NCBI GenBank assembly: GCA_047967505.1
Contig: CM106539.1
Length of the DNA: 64,000 nucleotides
Origin: Dipteris shenzhenensis
Lineage: Eukaryota > Polypodiophyta > Polypodiopsida > Gleicheniales
Strand: one strand, 5' to 3'
Below the pieces are notes generated by a model, which saw only the letters and a program-made list of their open reading frames with translations, did no database searches and was not told where the DNA came from. How positions within the stretch are numbered: position 1 is the stretch's first letter; each line of letters opens with the position of its first letter. Positions 42,539-51,912 of this stretch are shown in pieces. Made by a program: the position numbers and the translations under genes.

Positions 42539-45500
42539 ATGGCATCTGATTCTCTTTCGCAGATTGTCACTGAAAAGCTTGACAAGAACAACTTCCAGGC
42601 ATGGAAGTTCAGAATGACGAATTTCTTGATGGGAAAAGGCTATTGGGAATTCATTACAGGAAATGAAGAAGAACCTGTTCTTCCTAATGTTCCCAGTCAA
42701 CAGGAAATGCAGGCATTCCAAGGATGGCATGAGAGAGCGAGGAAAGTTATGTACTGGCTGTCTATCAGCATTTCGGACTCCATGATTGTGCATATTCAGG
42801 ATGCAAATACGCCAAAGGAGGCATGGGATACTTTGGCAAAAATGTACAACACAAATATGCAAGCCAGGAAAATGCAACTCAAACAGGAGTTGCACAATGT
42901 GCAGAGAGAAAATTTGAGCATAAATGACTACCACATGAAAGTGAAGAAAATTGCAGATGCACTTGCTTCCATTGGGTCACCAGTGGATGATGATGATTTG
43001 GTTTCTGTGACCTTGAATGGTCTAGGAAAGGATTATGCACAGTTCCGGACATCCATTGCCGTCCGTGAAAATTTTCCTGATTTTGAGGAGTTGATTGCTC
43101 TTCTAATTTCTGAAGAGCAGAGAAATGGGGGTGCATCTTCTTCAGCAGGAACTTCAAAAGAAACTGTCTTCTACTCAAATGCTGGCAAAGGTAGAGGCAG
43201 AGGTAGAGGAGGCCGATCTACAGGCCGTGGTAGAAATCAGAATATGCAGCAAACGCAAGAAAACCAGTCCTATGCAGGAGGACGTGGTAACTCTAGAGGC
43301 AGGGGGAGCCAAAGAGGCCGTGGTGGATGGCAGAGAGGCCAAAATGCAAACAGCAATGTTGAATGCTACTATTGTGGCAAAATGGGTCATATGGCTAAGG
43401 ACTGCTATAAAAAGCAGAATGACATTATGAGTGAAAAATTGCAGCAAGGCAATTATGCATCTTCTAGTAGGCAGGGTGATGACAGAAATGAGCATCTATT
43501 TATGGTGCAGCATATGGCCAATTCTTTGACAAGTGCAGAAGAACAAAATGATGTGTGGTATGTTGACTCAGGTGCGTCAAACCACATGACAGGTCATGCA
43601 AAATGGAGGCAAGATGCAAGGAAGATGGAAAAGCCAGGATTTGTGGAGACTGGTGATGATAGTGCACATCCTATTGTGCAGATTGGCAAAATTCCTTTGT
43701 CTATGCAGGATGGGAAAAAGAAATACTTGTCTGATGTATTTCATGTCCCGAACATCACCAAGAACCTAGTTTCTGTTGGTCAGATGGTTGAGCAGGGCTT
43801 GCAGGTCAGATTTAATCCTCATGGATGCTTTGTTGAGGATATGAAAAATAATGGTCGCTTAATAGCAAAAGGAAAGAAAAAGGGCAGGATGTTTACGTTG
43901 GATGCAGACATGCCTGAATTGAGTGCAGCAATGTTTGCACATGGGACCGGTGTAGTTGCAGATATTGATATCTGGCACAAACGCATTGGTCATGTTAATA
44001 TACAACGACTTAAATCAATGCAAGCCCAAAATATTGTTGCAGGATTGCCAAAATTCAAGGTTGCAGAAATGCACAAGATTTGTGAAGCCTGTCAATTTGG
44101 GAAACAGGCAAGGAAACCTTTTCCTAGGCATGTTCAAGAGAGTAAAAAGCCATTGGAATTAATCCACTCTGATGTGTGGACTACAAAAGCTGCATCTATT
44201 GGAGGCTGTCACTATTTTGTCACATTTATTGATGACTTCAGCAGAAACCTGTGGGTGTATTTTATGAAAAAGAAAAGTGAAGTGTTTGGGCACTTCAAAG
44301 CTTTCAAAGCTATGGTTGAAAAAGAAACAGGCCTGCAAATAAAATGCCTAAGTTCAGATGGAGGGGGAGAGTACCTCTCAAATGAGTTTGCAAGGTTCTT
44401 GCAGGAGCATGGTATAAAGCAGCAATATTCATGCAGTCATACCCCACAGCAAAATGGAATTGCAGAAAGAAAAAGCAGGCATATTGGAGAGGTATCTCGG
44501 GCTATGCTAAATGAAAAAGATCTACCAGATTATTATTGGGCTGAAGCAGTTGCTACAGCAGTCTATATAATGAACCGGACTCCCACTGCAGCAATACATG
44601 GCATGACGCCAGAGGAGATGTATACTGGTAGGAAACCAGATATTTCTCATTTGAAGATTTTTGGTTGCATTGCCTATGTCCATGTGCCAGATGAGCTGAG
44701 GTCCAAGTTGGATCCAAAAGCTGAGAAGTGTGTCTTTATTGGTTATTCTCTGCAGCAGAAAGGGTATAGATGCTATAACCCTTCTACACGTAAGTTCACA
44801 GTGAGCAGAGATGTTGTTTTTGATGAGATGAGCAGCTGGTATAAACCAGTAAATGTGATGATTGATGTAGATGCACAAAATGGTAATGCTGCACAGAATG
44901 CACAGCAGCAATCACAAAATATCAGTGGACCTGGAGTGTCCTCTACCAGTGGTTCACATACTTCACCATGGACAGGCAGATTGAGATCAGGAGAATCCCC
45001 TCAAAGCAATGCAGAGAGTGGTACGCAGGTATCACGAAAAGGGAAAGAGAAGGTAGATCAGCCCATGTATGATGTGAATGCAGGTCACTCTTGTGTGGAT
45101 GGTGAATCCAGTGGCTCAGAACAGAGCCTTGATGATGAGTTGGGTATTCCTTCTATTGTTACACCTGGAGTAAGGAAGACCAGGGATGTTTTGAGAGCAT
45201 CTGGAAGTGAGCCTATTTTGCGCAGGTCTACCAGGGTCAGGTATCCTGTGGATAGGCTGAAATATGATGGATTTACAGCCATTCACTATGCCTATATGGT
45301 CAAAGTGATACAGGAACCAGAACCCACTTCTTTTGAGCAAGACATGGGAAATGAAAAATGGGAGAAAGCCATGGATGAAGAAATGGATGCCTTGGATGCT
45401 AATGCTACATGGGAATTGGTGCCTTTGCCTAAAGACAAGAATGCAATTGGCTGTAAATGGGTTTATAAGATCAAGCACAATGCAGATGGTTCTGTGAATA

Positions 45501-46903
45501 GATACAAGGCAAGATTAGTTGTCAAGGGGTATGCACAGACATATGGCATTGATTATGAAGAAACTTTCAGCCCGGTTGCAAGGATGGCAACCGTAAGAGC
45601 AGCCATTGCTATGGCTGCATCAAAGGGATGGTCTTTACATCAGATGGATGTAAAGAATGCCTTCTTGCATGGTGATTTGCAAGAAGAGGTCTTTATGGAG
45701 CAGCCAGCAGGTTATGTTCATGCTACTCATCCTGAGTTTGTTTGCAGGTTGAAGAAAGCCTTGTATGGCTTGAAGCAAGCACCTAGAGCATGGTCTGACA
45801 AGATAGGACAGTATCTTGTCACTATTGGATTTCAGATTTCCAAGGCAGATTTCTCACTCTATGTGAGAAAAACAGAGAAAGGGATTATGCTGCTGGTCAT
45901 TTATGTTGATGATTTGATCATCACAGGTGATAGTGATGAAGATATCCTTCATGTGAAAATGCTATTGAGGCAGAAGTTTGAGATGAAGGATTCGGGAGAG
46001 CTGTGTTATTTCTTGGGCATTGAGGTGATTAGATCACCAAGTGGGATACAGCTCTTGCAGAGGCAGTATGGATTGGACATGCTGTCCAAATATGGGATGA
46101 TAGGCTGTAAGCCTATTTCAGTTCCTTTGGAGCAGAATGTGAAGCTGAGCACAGATGCAGGTGAGCTTCTGGAAGACCCTACTATGTACAGATGCATAGT
46201 AGGAAGTTTGATTTACATGACTATTACCAGGCCAGATTTGAGCTATGCTGTTGGGTTGGTAAGTCAGTTTATGCAGGCTCCAAGGAAACCGCATTTGGAT
46301 GCGACGAGACGCATACTTAGGTATGTGAAGTCCACATTGCAGTATGGACTATTTTATGAGGCTGGGGTTCAGATACAGTTGCATGGATACACTGATGCTG
46401 ATTGGGCTGGTAGCATTTCAGATAGACGATCTACCAGTGGATATGTGTTCTCTTTTGGGAGTGCTGCAGTCACTTGGAGCAGCAAGAAACAGCCTACAGT
46501 TGCCTTGTCGAGCACAGAGGCTGAGTACAGGGGTGCAGCAATGGCTGCATGTGAGGTAGCTTGGTTGCATAAGCTACTCTATGATATGCATCAGTCTACA
46601 GATGGGCCAGTTGTCATTTATTGTGACAACATGAGTAGTATACATTTGGCAAAGAACCCAGTCTTTCATGCCAGAACAAAGCACATTGAGGTGCATTATC
46701 ACTATGTGCGGGAGAAGGTTTTACTAGGTCTTATTGATCTAGTTTATGTCAGCACAGAGGATCAGGTAGCTGACATATTCACGAAAGCATTGGGCGCAGA
46801 GAAGCTGCGCAAGTTCAGAGACCTGCTTGGTGTGCAGGATTTGGGATTGAGCTCGAGGGGGAGTGTTGAGATATCGACCTCCACTCGAGATATGCCAGGG
46901 TGA
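42539..46903 (+). CDS. gag-pol: Copia C Gag-Pol polyprotein, intact (1454 aa)
   Basis: Encodes all functions for copying and inserting the element. ATG 42539 (MASDSLSQ) is the start shared by all relatives. Order: Gag (about 1-260, with an RGRG-rich stretch), CCHC knuckle CYYCGKMGHMAKDC at 276-289, aspartic protease Asp343 in DSGASNHM, pre-integrase zinc domain WHKRIGH to CEACQFGK (about 477-520), integrase triad Asp545, Asp607, Glu643 (D-35-E), RT from KWVYKIKHNADG with catalytic YVDD at 1122-1125, RNase H from Asp1286 (YTDADWAGS). Integrase before RT is the copia order. The last 13 codons lie inside the 3' LTR. One possibly harmful change is SGELCYFLG where relatives have LGELRYFLG. Confidence 0.96.
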   Translation: MASDSLSQIVTEKLDKNNFQAWKFRMTNFLMGKGYWEFITGNEEEPVLPNVPSQQEMQAFQGWHERARKVMYWLSISISDSMIVHIQDANTPKEAWDTLAKMYNTNMQARKMQLKQELHNVQRENLSINDYHMKVKKIADALASIGSPVDDDDLVSVTLNGLGKDYAQFRTSIAVRENFPDFEELIALLISEEQRNGGASSSAGTSKETVFYSNAGKGRGRGRGGRSTGRGRNQNMQQTQENQSYAGGRGNSRGRGSQRGRGGWQRGQNANSNVECYYCGKMGHMAKDCYKKQNDIMSEKLQQGNYASSSRQGDDRNEHLFMVQHMANSLTSAEEQNDVWYVDSGASNHMTGHAKWRQDARKMEKPGFVETGDDSAHPIVQIGKIPLSMQDGKKKYLSDVFHVPNITKNLVSVGQMVEQGLQVRFNPHGCFVEDMKNNGRLIAKGKKKGRMFTLDADMPELSAAMFAHGTGVVADIDIWHKRIGHVNIQRLKSMQAQNIVAGLPKFKVAEMHKICEACQFGKQARKPFPRHVQESKKPLELIHSDVWTTKAASIGGCHYFVTFIDDFSRNLWVYFMKKKSEVFGHFKAFKAMVEKETGLQIKCLSSDGGGEYLSNEFARFLQEHGIKQQYSCSHTPQQNGIAERKSRHIGEVSRAMLNEKDLPDYYWAEAVATAVYIMNRTPTAAIHGMTPEEMYTGRKPDISHLKIFGCIAYVHVPDELRSKLDPKAEKCVFIGYSLQQKGYRCYNPSTRKFTVSRDVVFDEMSSWYKPVNVMIDVDAQNGNAAQNAQQQSQNISGPGVSSTSGSHTSPWTGRLRSGESPQSNAESGTQVSRKGKEKVDQPMYDVNAGHSCVDGESSGSEQSLDDELGIPSIVTPGVRKTRDVLRASGSEPILRRSTRVRYPVDRLKYDGFTAIHYAYMVKVIQEPEPTSFEQDMGNEKWEKAMDEEMDALDANATWELVPLPKDKNAIGCKWVYKIKHNADGSVNRYKARLVVKGYAQTYGIDYEETFSPVARMATVRAAIAMAASKGWSLHQMDVKNAFLHGDLQEEVFMEQPAGYVHATHPEFVCRLKKALYGLKQAPRAWSDKIGQYLVTIGFQISKADFSLYVRKTEKGIMLLVIYVDDLIITGDSDEDILHVKMLLRQKFEMKDSGELCYFLGIEVIRSPSGIQLLQRQYGLDMLSKYGMIGCKPISVPLEQNVKLSTDAGELLEDPTMYRCIVGSLIYMTITRPDLSYAVGLVSQFMQAPRKPHLDATRRILRYVKSTLQYGLFYEAGVQIQLHGYTDADWAGSISDRRSTSGYVFSFGSAAVTWSSKKQPTVALSSTEAEYRGAAMAACEVAWLHKLLYDMHQSTDGPVVIYCDNMSSIHLAKNPVFHARTKHIEVHYHYVREKVLLGLIDLVYVSTEDQVADIFTKALGAEKLRKFRDLLGVQDLGLSSRGSVEISTSTRDMPG
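46854..46863 (+). other. Copia C polypurine tract
   Basis: CGAGGGGGAG directly before the 3' LTR, the primer for plus-strand DNA. It also codes for residues near the polyprotein end. Confidence 0.85.
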
Positions 46904-47216
46904 CCGTTGTGTACTTATGTCACCGACTTGTTAGCTGGAGATGCGGTTGGTACACCGCCCACGAATAATAGGTGGATGACAGCTATCCTTATCTACACTA
47001 GTTCGTGGCTCAGTTAGTATGCCACCTTAGTTAGTTGAGTTTGGTTTGAGACCCACATATAGGGTTCTTCTATTTTCTTTGTACTTGAGTTCTTTTGGCT
47101 TACACAACTAAGAAGAGGAAAACTGTTTTCAGCCTCCACCTTTGTGTGTATTCCCCCATTGTGCATGTGAGAAGGCCACAAGTGAGACTCCTTCCCTCTC
47201 TCCCACAATCTTCACA
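46864..47216 (+). repeat. Copia C 3' LTR
   Basis: 353 bp, about four differences from the 5' LTR. Contains the last codons and stop (46901-46903) of the polyprotein. Followed by TGGAC. Confidence 0.96.
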
Positions 47217-47604
47217 TGGACTACCTCCAAAAACACCCATCTCAGTGGACACAGGTGCTATTGACACTGTCACCCTTTCTGCCATGACTGGTGGGGGAGA
47301 TAAATGCATGACACTGATTTGGGTTGAAGCCACCCCACTGTGGAACAAACTCTTGAGTCCCACCTACATGAGGAGTAAGGGGCGCAAGAGAAGAAACCAC
47401 ACCTTGAGTGATACAAGGCCCTTGAAATTTTTGCTTCTTGGGTGCTCGACCAGCTGAACCTTTAGCCTCCTCTTGCAAAGGTCCTTCGGGCTCCAAGGTA
47501 AGAATTAATGCAATATTCCATCGAGGTGCAGTAGACTGAAGCTGTAAAGAGAACAAAATCTCCAAAATCTGGCCAATCTTTGAGTTCACATTGCTTCTTA
47601 TCAA
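47217..47604 (-). pseudogene. Upstream part of the pseudogene split by copia C
   Basis: Minus-strand open frame of 120 codons (47604 to 47242) with Gly/Pro/Gln-rich text such as GGTQEFVPQWGGFNPNQ, then stops before the insertion point. It is on the same strand as 40250-41643 and the two meet when element C and one TGGAC are removed, although the frames do not join directly. No family recognised. Its 5' third lies in the left arm of the inverted repeat 47498-48117. Confidence 0.4.
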
Positions 47605-48117
47605 TCGTCATCACCACCCTCCAAGCCTTTGCATGTATGTGCTTCTTTAGAACACGTGCCCAAGGCAGTGCTTGCTGCTCAGCTATTGCGATCATCCCTC
47701 GAGACTGGGGAGTGACATGTAAGTCTCTGGTCTTTTTGTGACCAAAGACCGGGGAGTGAACGTGTAAGTCTTTGGTCATAAAAAGACCAAAGACTTACAT
47801 GATCACTCCCCGGTCTCGAGGGATGATCGTGGTAGCTGAGCAATGAGTAGTGCCTTGGGAACATAAGTCTTTGGTCATAAAAAGACCAAAGACATACATG
47901 ATTACTCCCCGGTCTTGAGGGATGATCGTGGTAGCTGAGTAGCACGTAGTGCCTTGGGCACGTGTTCTAAAGGAGCCCATATGTGCAAAGGCTCAGAGGG
48001 TGGTGACGGCGGTTGATAATCTGGGCTAAACTCAAATATTGGCTAGATTTATGAGATTTTATTCCCTTTACAGCTTGACTGTACCGCGTCTCGATAGAAT
48101 ACTGCATTAATTCTTAC
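47498..48117. repeat. 620-bp inverted duplication (arms ~300 bp)
   Basis: GTAAGAATTAATGC at 47498 and its reverse complement ending at 48117 are the outer ends. Inward, matching blocks follow in order on both sides: AGCTGTAAAG, AAATCT..AGCCAAT, TATCAA.CG.CGTCACCACC, TTTAGAACACGTGCCCAAGG, GATCATCCCTCGAGAC.GGGGAGTG. The centre (about 47760-47960) holds a 109-bp direct repeat (units at 47766 and 47875) built round an AAGTCTTTGGTC/GACCAAAGACTT palindrome. Confidence 0.85.
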
Positions 48118-48590
48118 TGATTGTGTAATTATGTGCTTGTAAAAGGACCGACTCAAGAAACTCTATAGGCCAAAAATGTGGGCGTAGATGGCTTCTTCTC
48201 AAGTTCAACTTCTCTTCTCCCTTCTTTCTTTCTCTGTTCTCCCACTCCTATCTGGGCTAAACTCCATGGCCTAGACTAGGGGGTTATAGATTCTAGCTTG
48301 GAGTCGCCATCAAGCTGGTCTTACTCAGTAAGAACTTTAGGAGCTCCCCCCTAGTTGTTTCTCACCTTTAGGCGAAGTTTTGCCAGGCTGCTACTCTAGA
48401 TTGGTTTTTTCATAGACAAAGAATCAAGCATAACTTTTCGAGGTTTGCTGCGATTACTTCAAAGTAAAAAGCAATTTTGTTCTTAGAAGTTTAGCTATAT
48501 TTTTTCCTTCTGGGTCAAAGTTAGATTCTATTTAGTTGCATGATATCAGCGTTGCAAATAGGGGGGTCTAGGTAGTCTATCATTTTTTCA
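48118..48590. other. Non-coding spacer
   Basis: No frame or repeat recognised. It may be the 5' untranslated part of the ORF1-like remnant that follows; the run just before it (48560-48590) is T-rich. Confidence 0.4.
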
Positions 48591-49498
48591 ATGAGTGATA
48601 GAAAAGCAGAAAAGCAACCTTCCTATGTTGCAACAATAGCATCATCTTTGCCCAATACTAGGCAGAATGAAGTCATCCTCCTTCTTCAATAGTTGGTTCT
48701 CCTTCTCAAGAAGAAGGAGAATAGTGAGCTATAAGATAGTTTCTAGAAGCTAGAAGAGAGAGAGAAAATTGTTGAGCTCAAACTCAACAATCCTATCCCT
48801 AATGTAGTTTTAGGTGAGGAGCTAGTCTCTACTCATATGGAAGAGTTGCAAAAGAAGCTTATGAGAGAGATTCAAGAGAATTTCAAAGGAGAGATAAAGA
48901 ACTCTTTAGGTACACAAGTCCAAAAGGAAGTAAAGGAGCAAGCTGAAAGGCAGCTCAACTCAAAGAAAATAAGGATTGGAGGACTACCAAACAACTGGAA
49001 TGTAGCAGAAGACAGTGGGAGTGAGACCTTCAAAAAACTCAGCAAATCTCTACCAGGAATTGTGACTTGGGAGATGTAGAATTTGACATTGGATAGGAAG
49101 GAGCTCACGCAGTTCTCACTTTTGGAACAAGAGAGGAAAGAATATAGATCCTTAGACAGTCTAACAAGTTGAAATGACTTCCAATGTGGATTGCAGAGGA
49201 ACTTACAAAAACTCAGTTGAAGAGCAAAGCTTCAGAGCTTGCAAAGGTGAAGGTGGCTACAAAGGAAGGCAAATGGGTTGTCTACTAAGAAGGCAAGGCA
49301 TTGATCAAAGACTTCAAAGAAAAACCAATAGACCCTCAGTCTATAACTGATGTATGATCTTCTTTTTCTCTCCCTTTTTCAATTTTGATTTCTCAGATGT
49401 ATTGGTAGAACCAGTTGTAATTCGAAATTTATGTGATTATCAGTCTCTTGAGACATAAGATAAAAAACAACTACTTTTTTACGCCCAAAAAAAAAAAA
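48591..49498 (+). pseudogene. Possible non-LTR retroposon ORF1 remnant with poly(A) tail
   Basis: From ATG 48591 (MSDRKAEKQPSYVATIAS) one frame runs through four stops to 49078. It holds a Lys/Glu-rich helical part (MEELQKKLMREIQENFKGE) followed by KIRIGGLPNNWN, like the coiled coil plus RNA-binding layout of L1-type ORF1 proteins. A second frame then reads ELTKTQLKSKASELAKVKV and GKWVVY.EGKALIKDFKEK. It ends about 150 bp before an A12 run at 49487-49498. No reverse transcriptase is seen. Family assignment is inference; a processed pseudogene of a host gene is the alternative. Confidence 0.35.
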
Positions 49499-50999
49499 GA
49501 CCAACTCAAGGATCTAGTGATACAGGTCGCGAACTTGAACATCCTTGCATGAACTGATCTTATACTCCCCTTTAGAAGGGGTCCCAAACTGAGCCAACAT
49601 TAACTTTGTTGAACAAGTCGGCTGCACAAACAATCCACCATCCATCAACAAATACAATCGTTGATAGATCAACTAAATGGTCAGCTCCCAATGCTCATCC
49701 AAAAACTCCACCGCTGATCCCATTGCTAGGTGCTACTAGTAGCAAAGCGCCTACATTGCTGGGTGCACATTCACCCTCATGCAATCGATGCTGCCAAAGC
49801 TCTGAATTTATAGATGTTGAAGACGAGCATCAATAGATTGAGAATCAATATAAACCAATAGGATGAAAGGCCGAAACCATGCATGTGCCATCACCATAGA
49901 GATGCAAAGAAGAAGGAAGCAAAGAGCACTAGCTGTAGAGAAGGGCTGAAAGTCAAAGGAGCTCAAGAGAACTGCAAGTACGATCAGGAATAACAAGCAC
50001 ACAACTGGTACATGCAAACAAATGCCCAAGAATTGCAATCTAGATTGCCAATACCCTACCGTGACAATAGGTTGTTGCATGGCAACTTGTATAGGACCTC
50101 ACAGAAGGCTTCTATCATCATGCATCAAACCCTTCTGCCACATGTCTTCATGTGATTGCTCCACCGCCTCCACCTTAACCCAAGAAAGCTGTGCCTCATT
50201 AGATATCATAAATGGGCACTGAAGACTACCATCATGATATCAAAGCACGAGCTCTCTCTTGGACATGATTTGTTTCTCAGATCTATCTATTCTCTCTCCA
50301 CATCCACATCACATTGTTCCCTCTCCACACACTGTTTTGTCTCCAAGACCTCTCCACTATGAATCAATGTGCACGGTTGCATCATTACTAGCATTCTCTT
50401 GGGACATCATCAAAATGAGAGGTTTGCACCTTTCTATTTAGCTTACCGCTATTTCCTTGTGTGGTGAAACTCCACGCCAAAGACCTCTCAATTTTTATAT
50501 GTTTTCAAACCTCTCGCTTCTTTTAAGCTTACCGCTATTTCCTTGTGTATTGAACTCCATGCCAGAGACCTGAGCTTCAAAGGCATTTTGGCAGAAAACG
50601 CTGAAAATGCAAGCATGCAAAAAATGTGGTAAGAGAGTGTTTAGTGCATTGACAAGTGATGATATTTTATTGGAACCGTTGTTTGTATTTGGCTCTTTCT
50701 AGCATAGTTGTGTGCTTCTGATGCTAGATGAATTTGGGCACAACTAAAAGCACCTAAAAGCTTCTAGTTGAAGGCACACACATTGCAAAAATTAAGAGTA
50801 GAATGGTGGATCAGTAGACTTTACAAAATATGAGAGTGTGATGAGTCCATCAACAAGATAACTGAGAACCTTGAGCTGGATGTGGCTTGGCTTGTGCTCA
50901 TTTGAAGATATTAGACCATGTGACTCAAAATTGCTACACTTTAGGTTGCTTCTACTATTTTGGTTTTCTGGTTCTCTTGGATGACTACCCTGTATGGCC
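49499..50999. other. Old DNA with short ORFs, one tandem duplication and a CxxC fragment
   Basis: No recognised gene. A ~86-bp tandem duplication starts AGCTTACCGCTATTTCCTTG at about 50440 and 50526. At about 50580-50700 one frame reads AFWQKTLKMQACKKCGKRVF, an exon-like text with a CxxC pair and a possible splice donor (GTAAGA) inside. The last five bases, TGGCC (50995-50999), are the target duplication of copia B. Confidence 0.45.
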
Positions 51000-51349
51000 T
51001 GTTGAGATATCGAGCTCCACTCATGATATGCCAGGGTGACCATTGTGCATTTGTGTCACCGATTTGTTGGCTGCAGATGCAATTGGTACATCACCCATGA
51101 ATAATAGCTGGATGACAGCTATCTTTATGTACTCTAGTTAGTGGCTCAGTTAGTATGCCACCTAGTTTAGTTGAGTTTGGTTTGAGACCGGGTTCATCTA
51201 TTCCTTTTGTACTTAGAGAGATTTCTTTTGGTTTTCACAACTAAGAAGAGGAAAACTATTTTCATCCTCCACCTTTGTGTGTATTCCCCCATTGTGTATG
51301 TGAGAAAGCTGCAAGTGAGACTCCTTACTTCTCTCCCACTCTCTTCACA
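51000..51349 (+). repeat. Copia B 5' LTR
   Basis: 350 bp, TGTTGAG to CTTCACA; primer site TGGTATCAGAG follows at 51350. A short duplication (TTCATGGT.GGAGCTCGATTCATGGT) lies just downstream in the leader, at about 51365-51392. Confidence 0.93.
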
Positions 51350-51912
51350 TGGTATCAGAGCTCAGTTCATGGTCGGAGCTCGATTCATGGTAAGGATCTC
51401 AAGAAAGCAAACCAAACTCGCAATGTCTTGGTAAGAGGATCAGTGTTGCTTTCCTTTTTCGAGTTTGGGAGCAAATCTCTGTTGGTAGCACAGCCGAAAA
51501 GTGCAAGAGTGCACTGTCTCAAATTGGGACGCCCTTTGCAGTGTGGCGAGAGGGTAGTATATGTTGCGGATTTGGGCAAAGCCCTAGGTGACATTATTTT
51601 TTTGATTTGAGGCCATTTCAAGGCCCATTTTCGTGGTGGAAGTTTTTCACATGCACTCAGAAAAGTGCCCTATTTTTGCTGTGCGACCACTGTTCTTCAG
51701 GTCAATGAAAAGTTGTCACAGAAATTGCATCATATGCCTATGTGCAGAGATATTGGGAGTGACAGAATCATTCTTATTGCCTGTTGATGCAAAATCATCA
51801 CTAGGAAGTGACTATGTGGTCAAATACCACTTTCATCAGTTTTGCACATTTTCCCTTGTGAGGTAAAAGTTGTGTTCTTTGCAGTGACAGAGTATTTTTG
51901 TAGTGTTCTGTA

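Larger units (their letters stand above)
41644..47216 (+). mobile_element. Complete, intact Ty1/copia element C (5573 bp)
   Basis: Both 353-bp LTRs, primer site, leader, one uninterrupted polyprotein frame and polypurine tract are present. TGGAC flanks both sides (41639-41643 and 47217-47221). The LTRs differ at about four positions (1.1%). It interrupts an unrelated minus-strand pseudogene. This is the reference copy for judging the broken relatives in the window, and the only one with all parts needed for movement. Confidence 0.97.
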
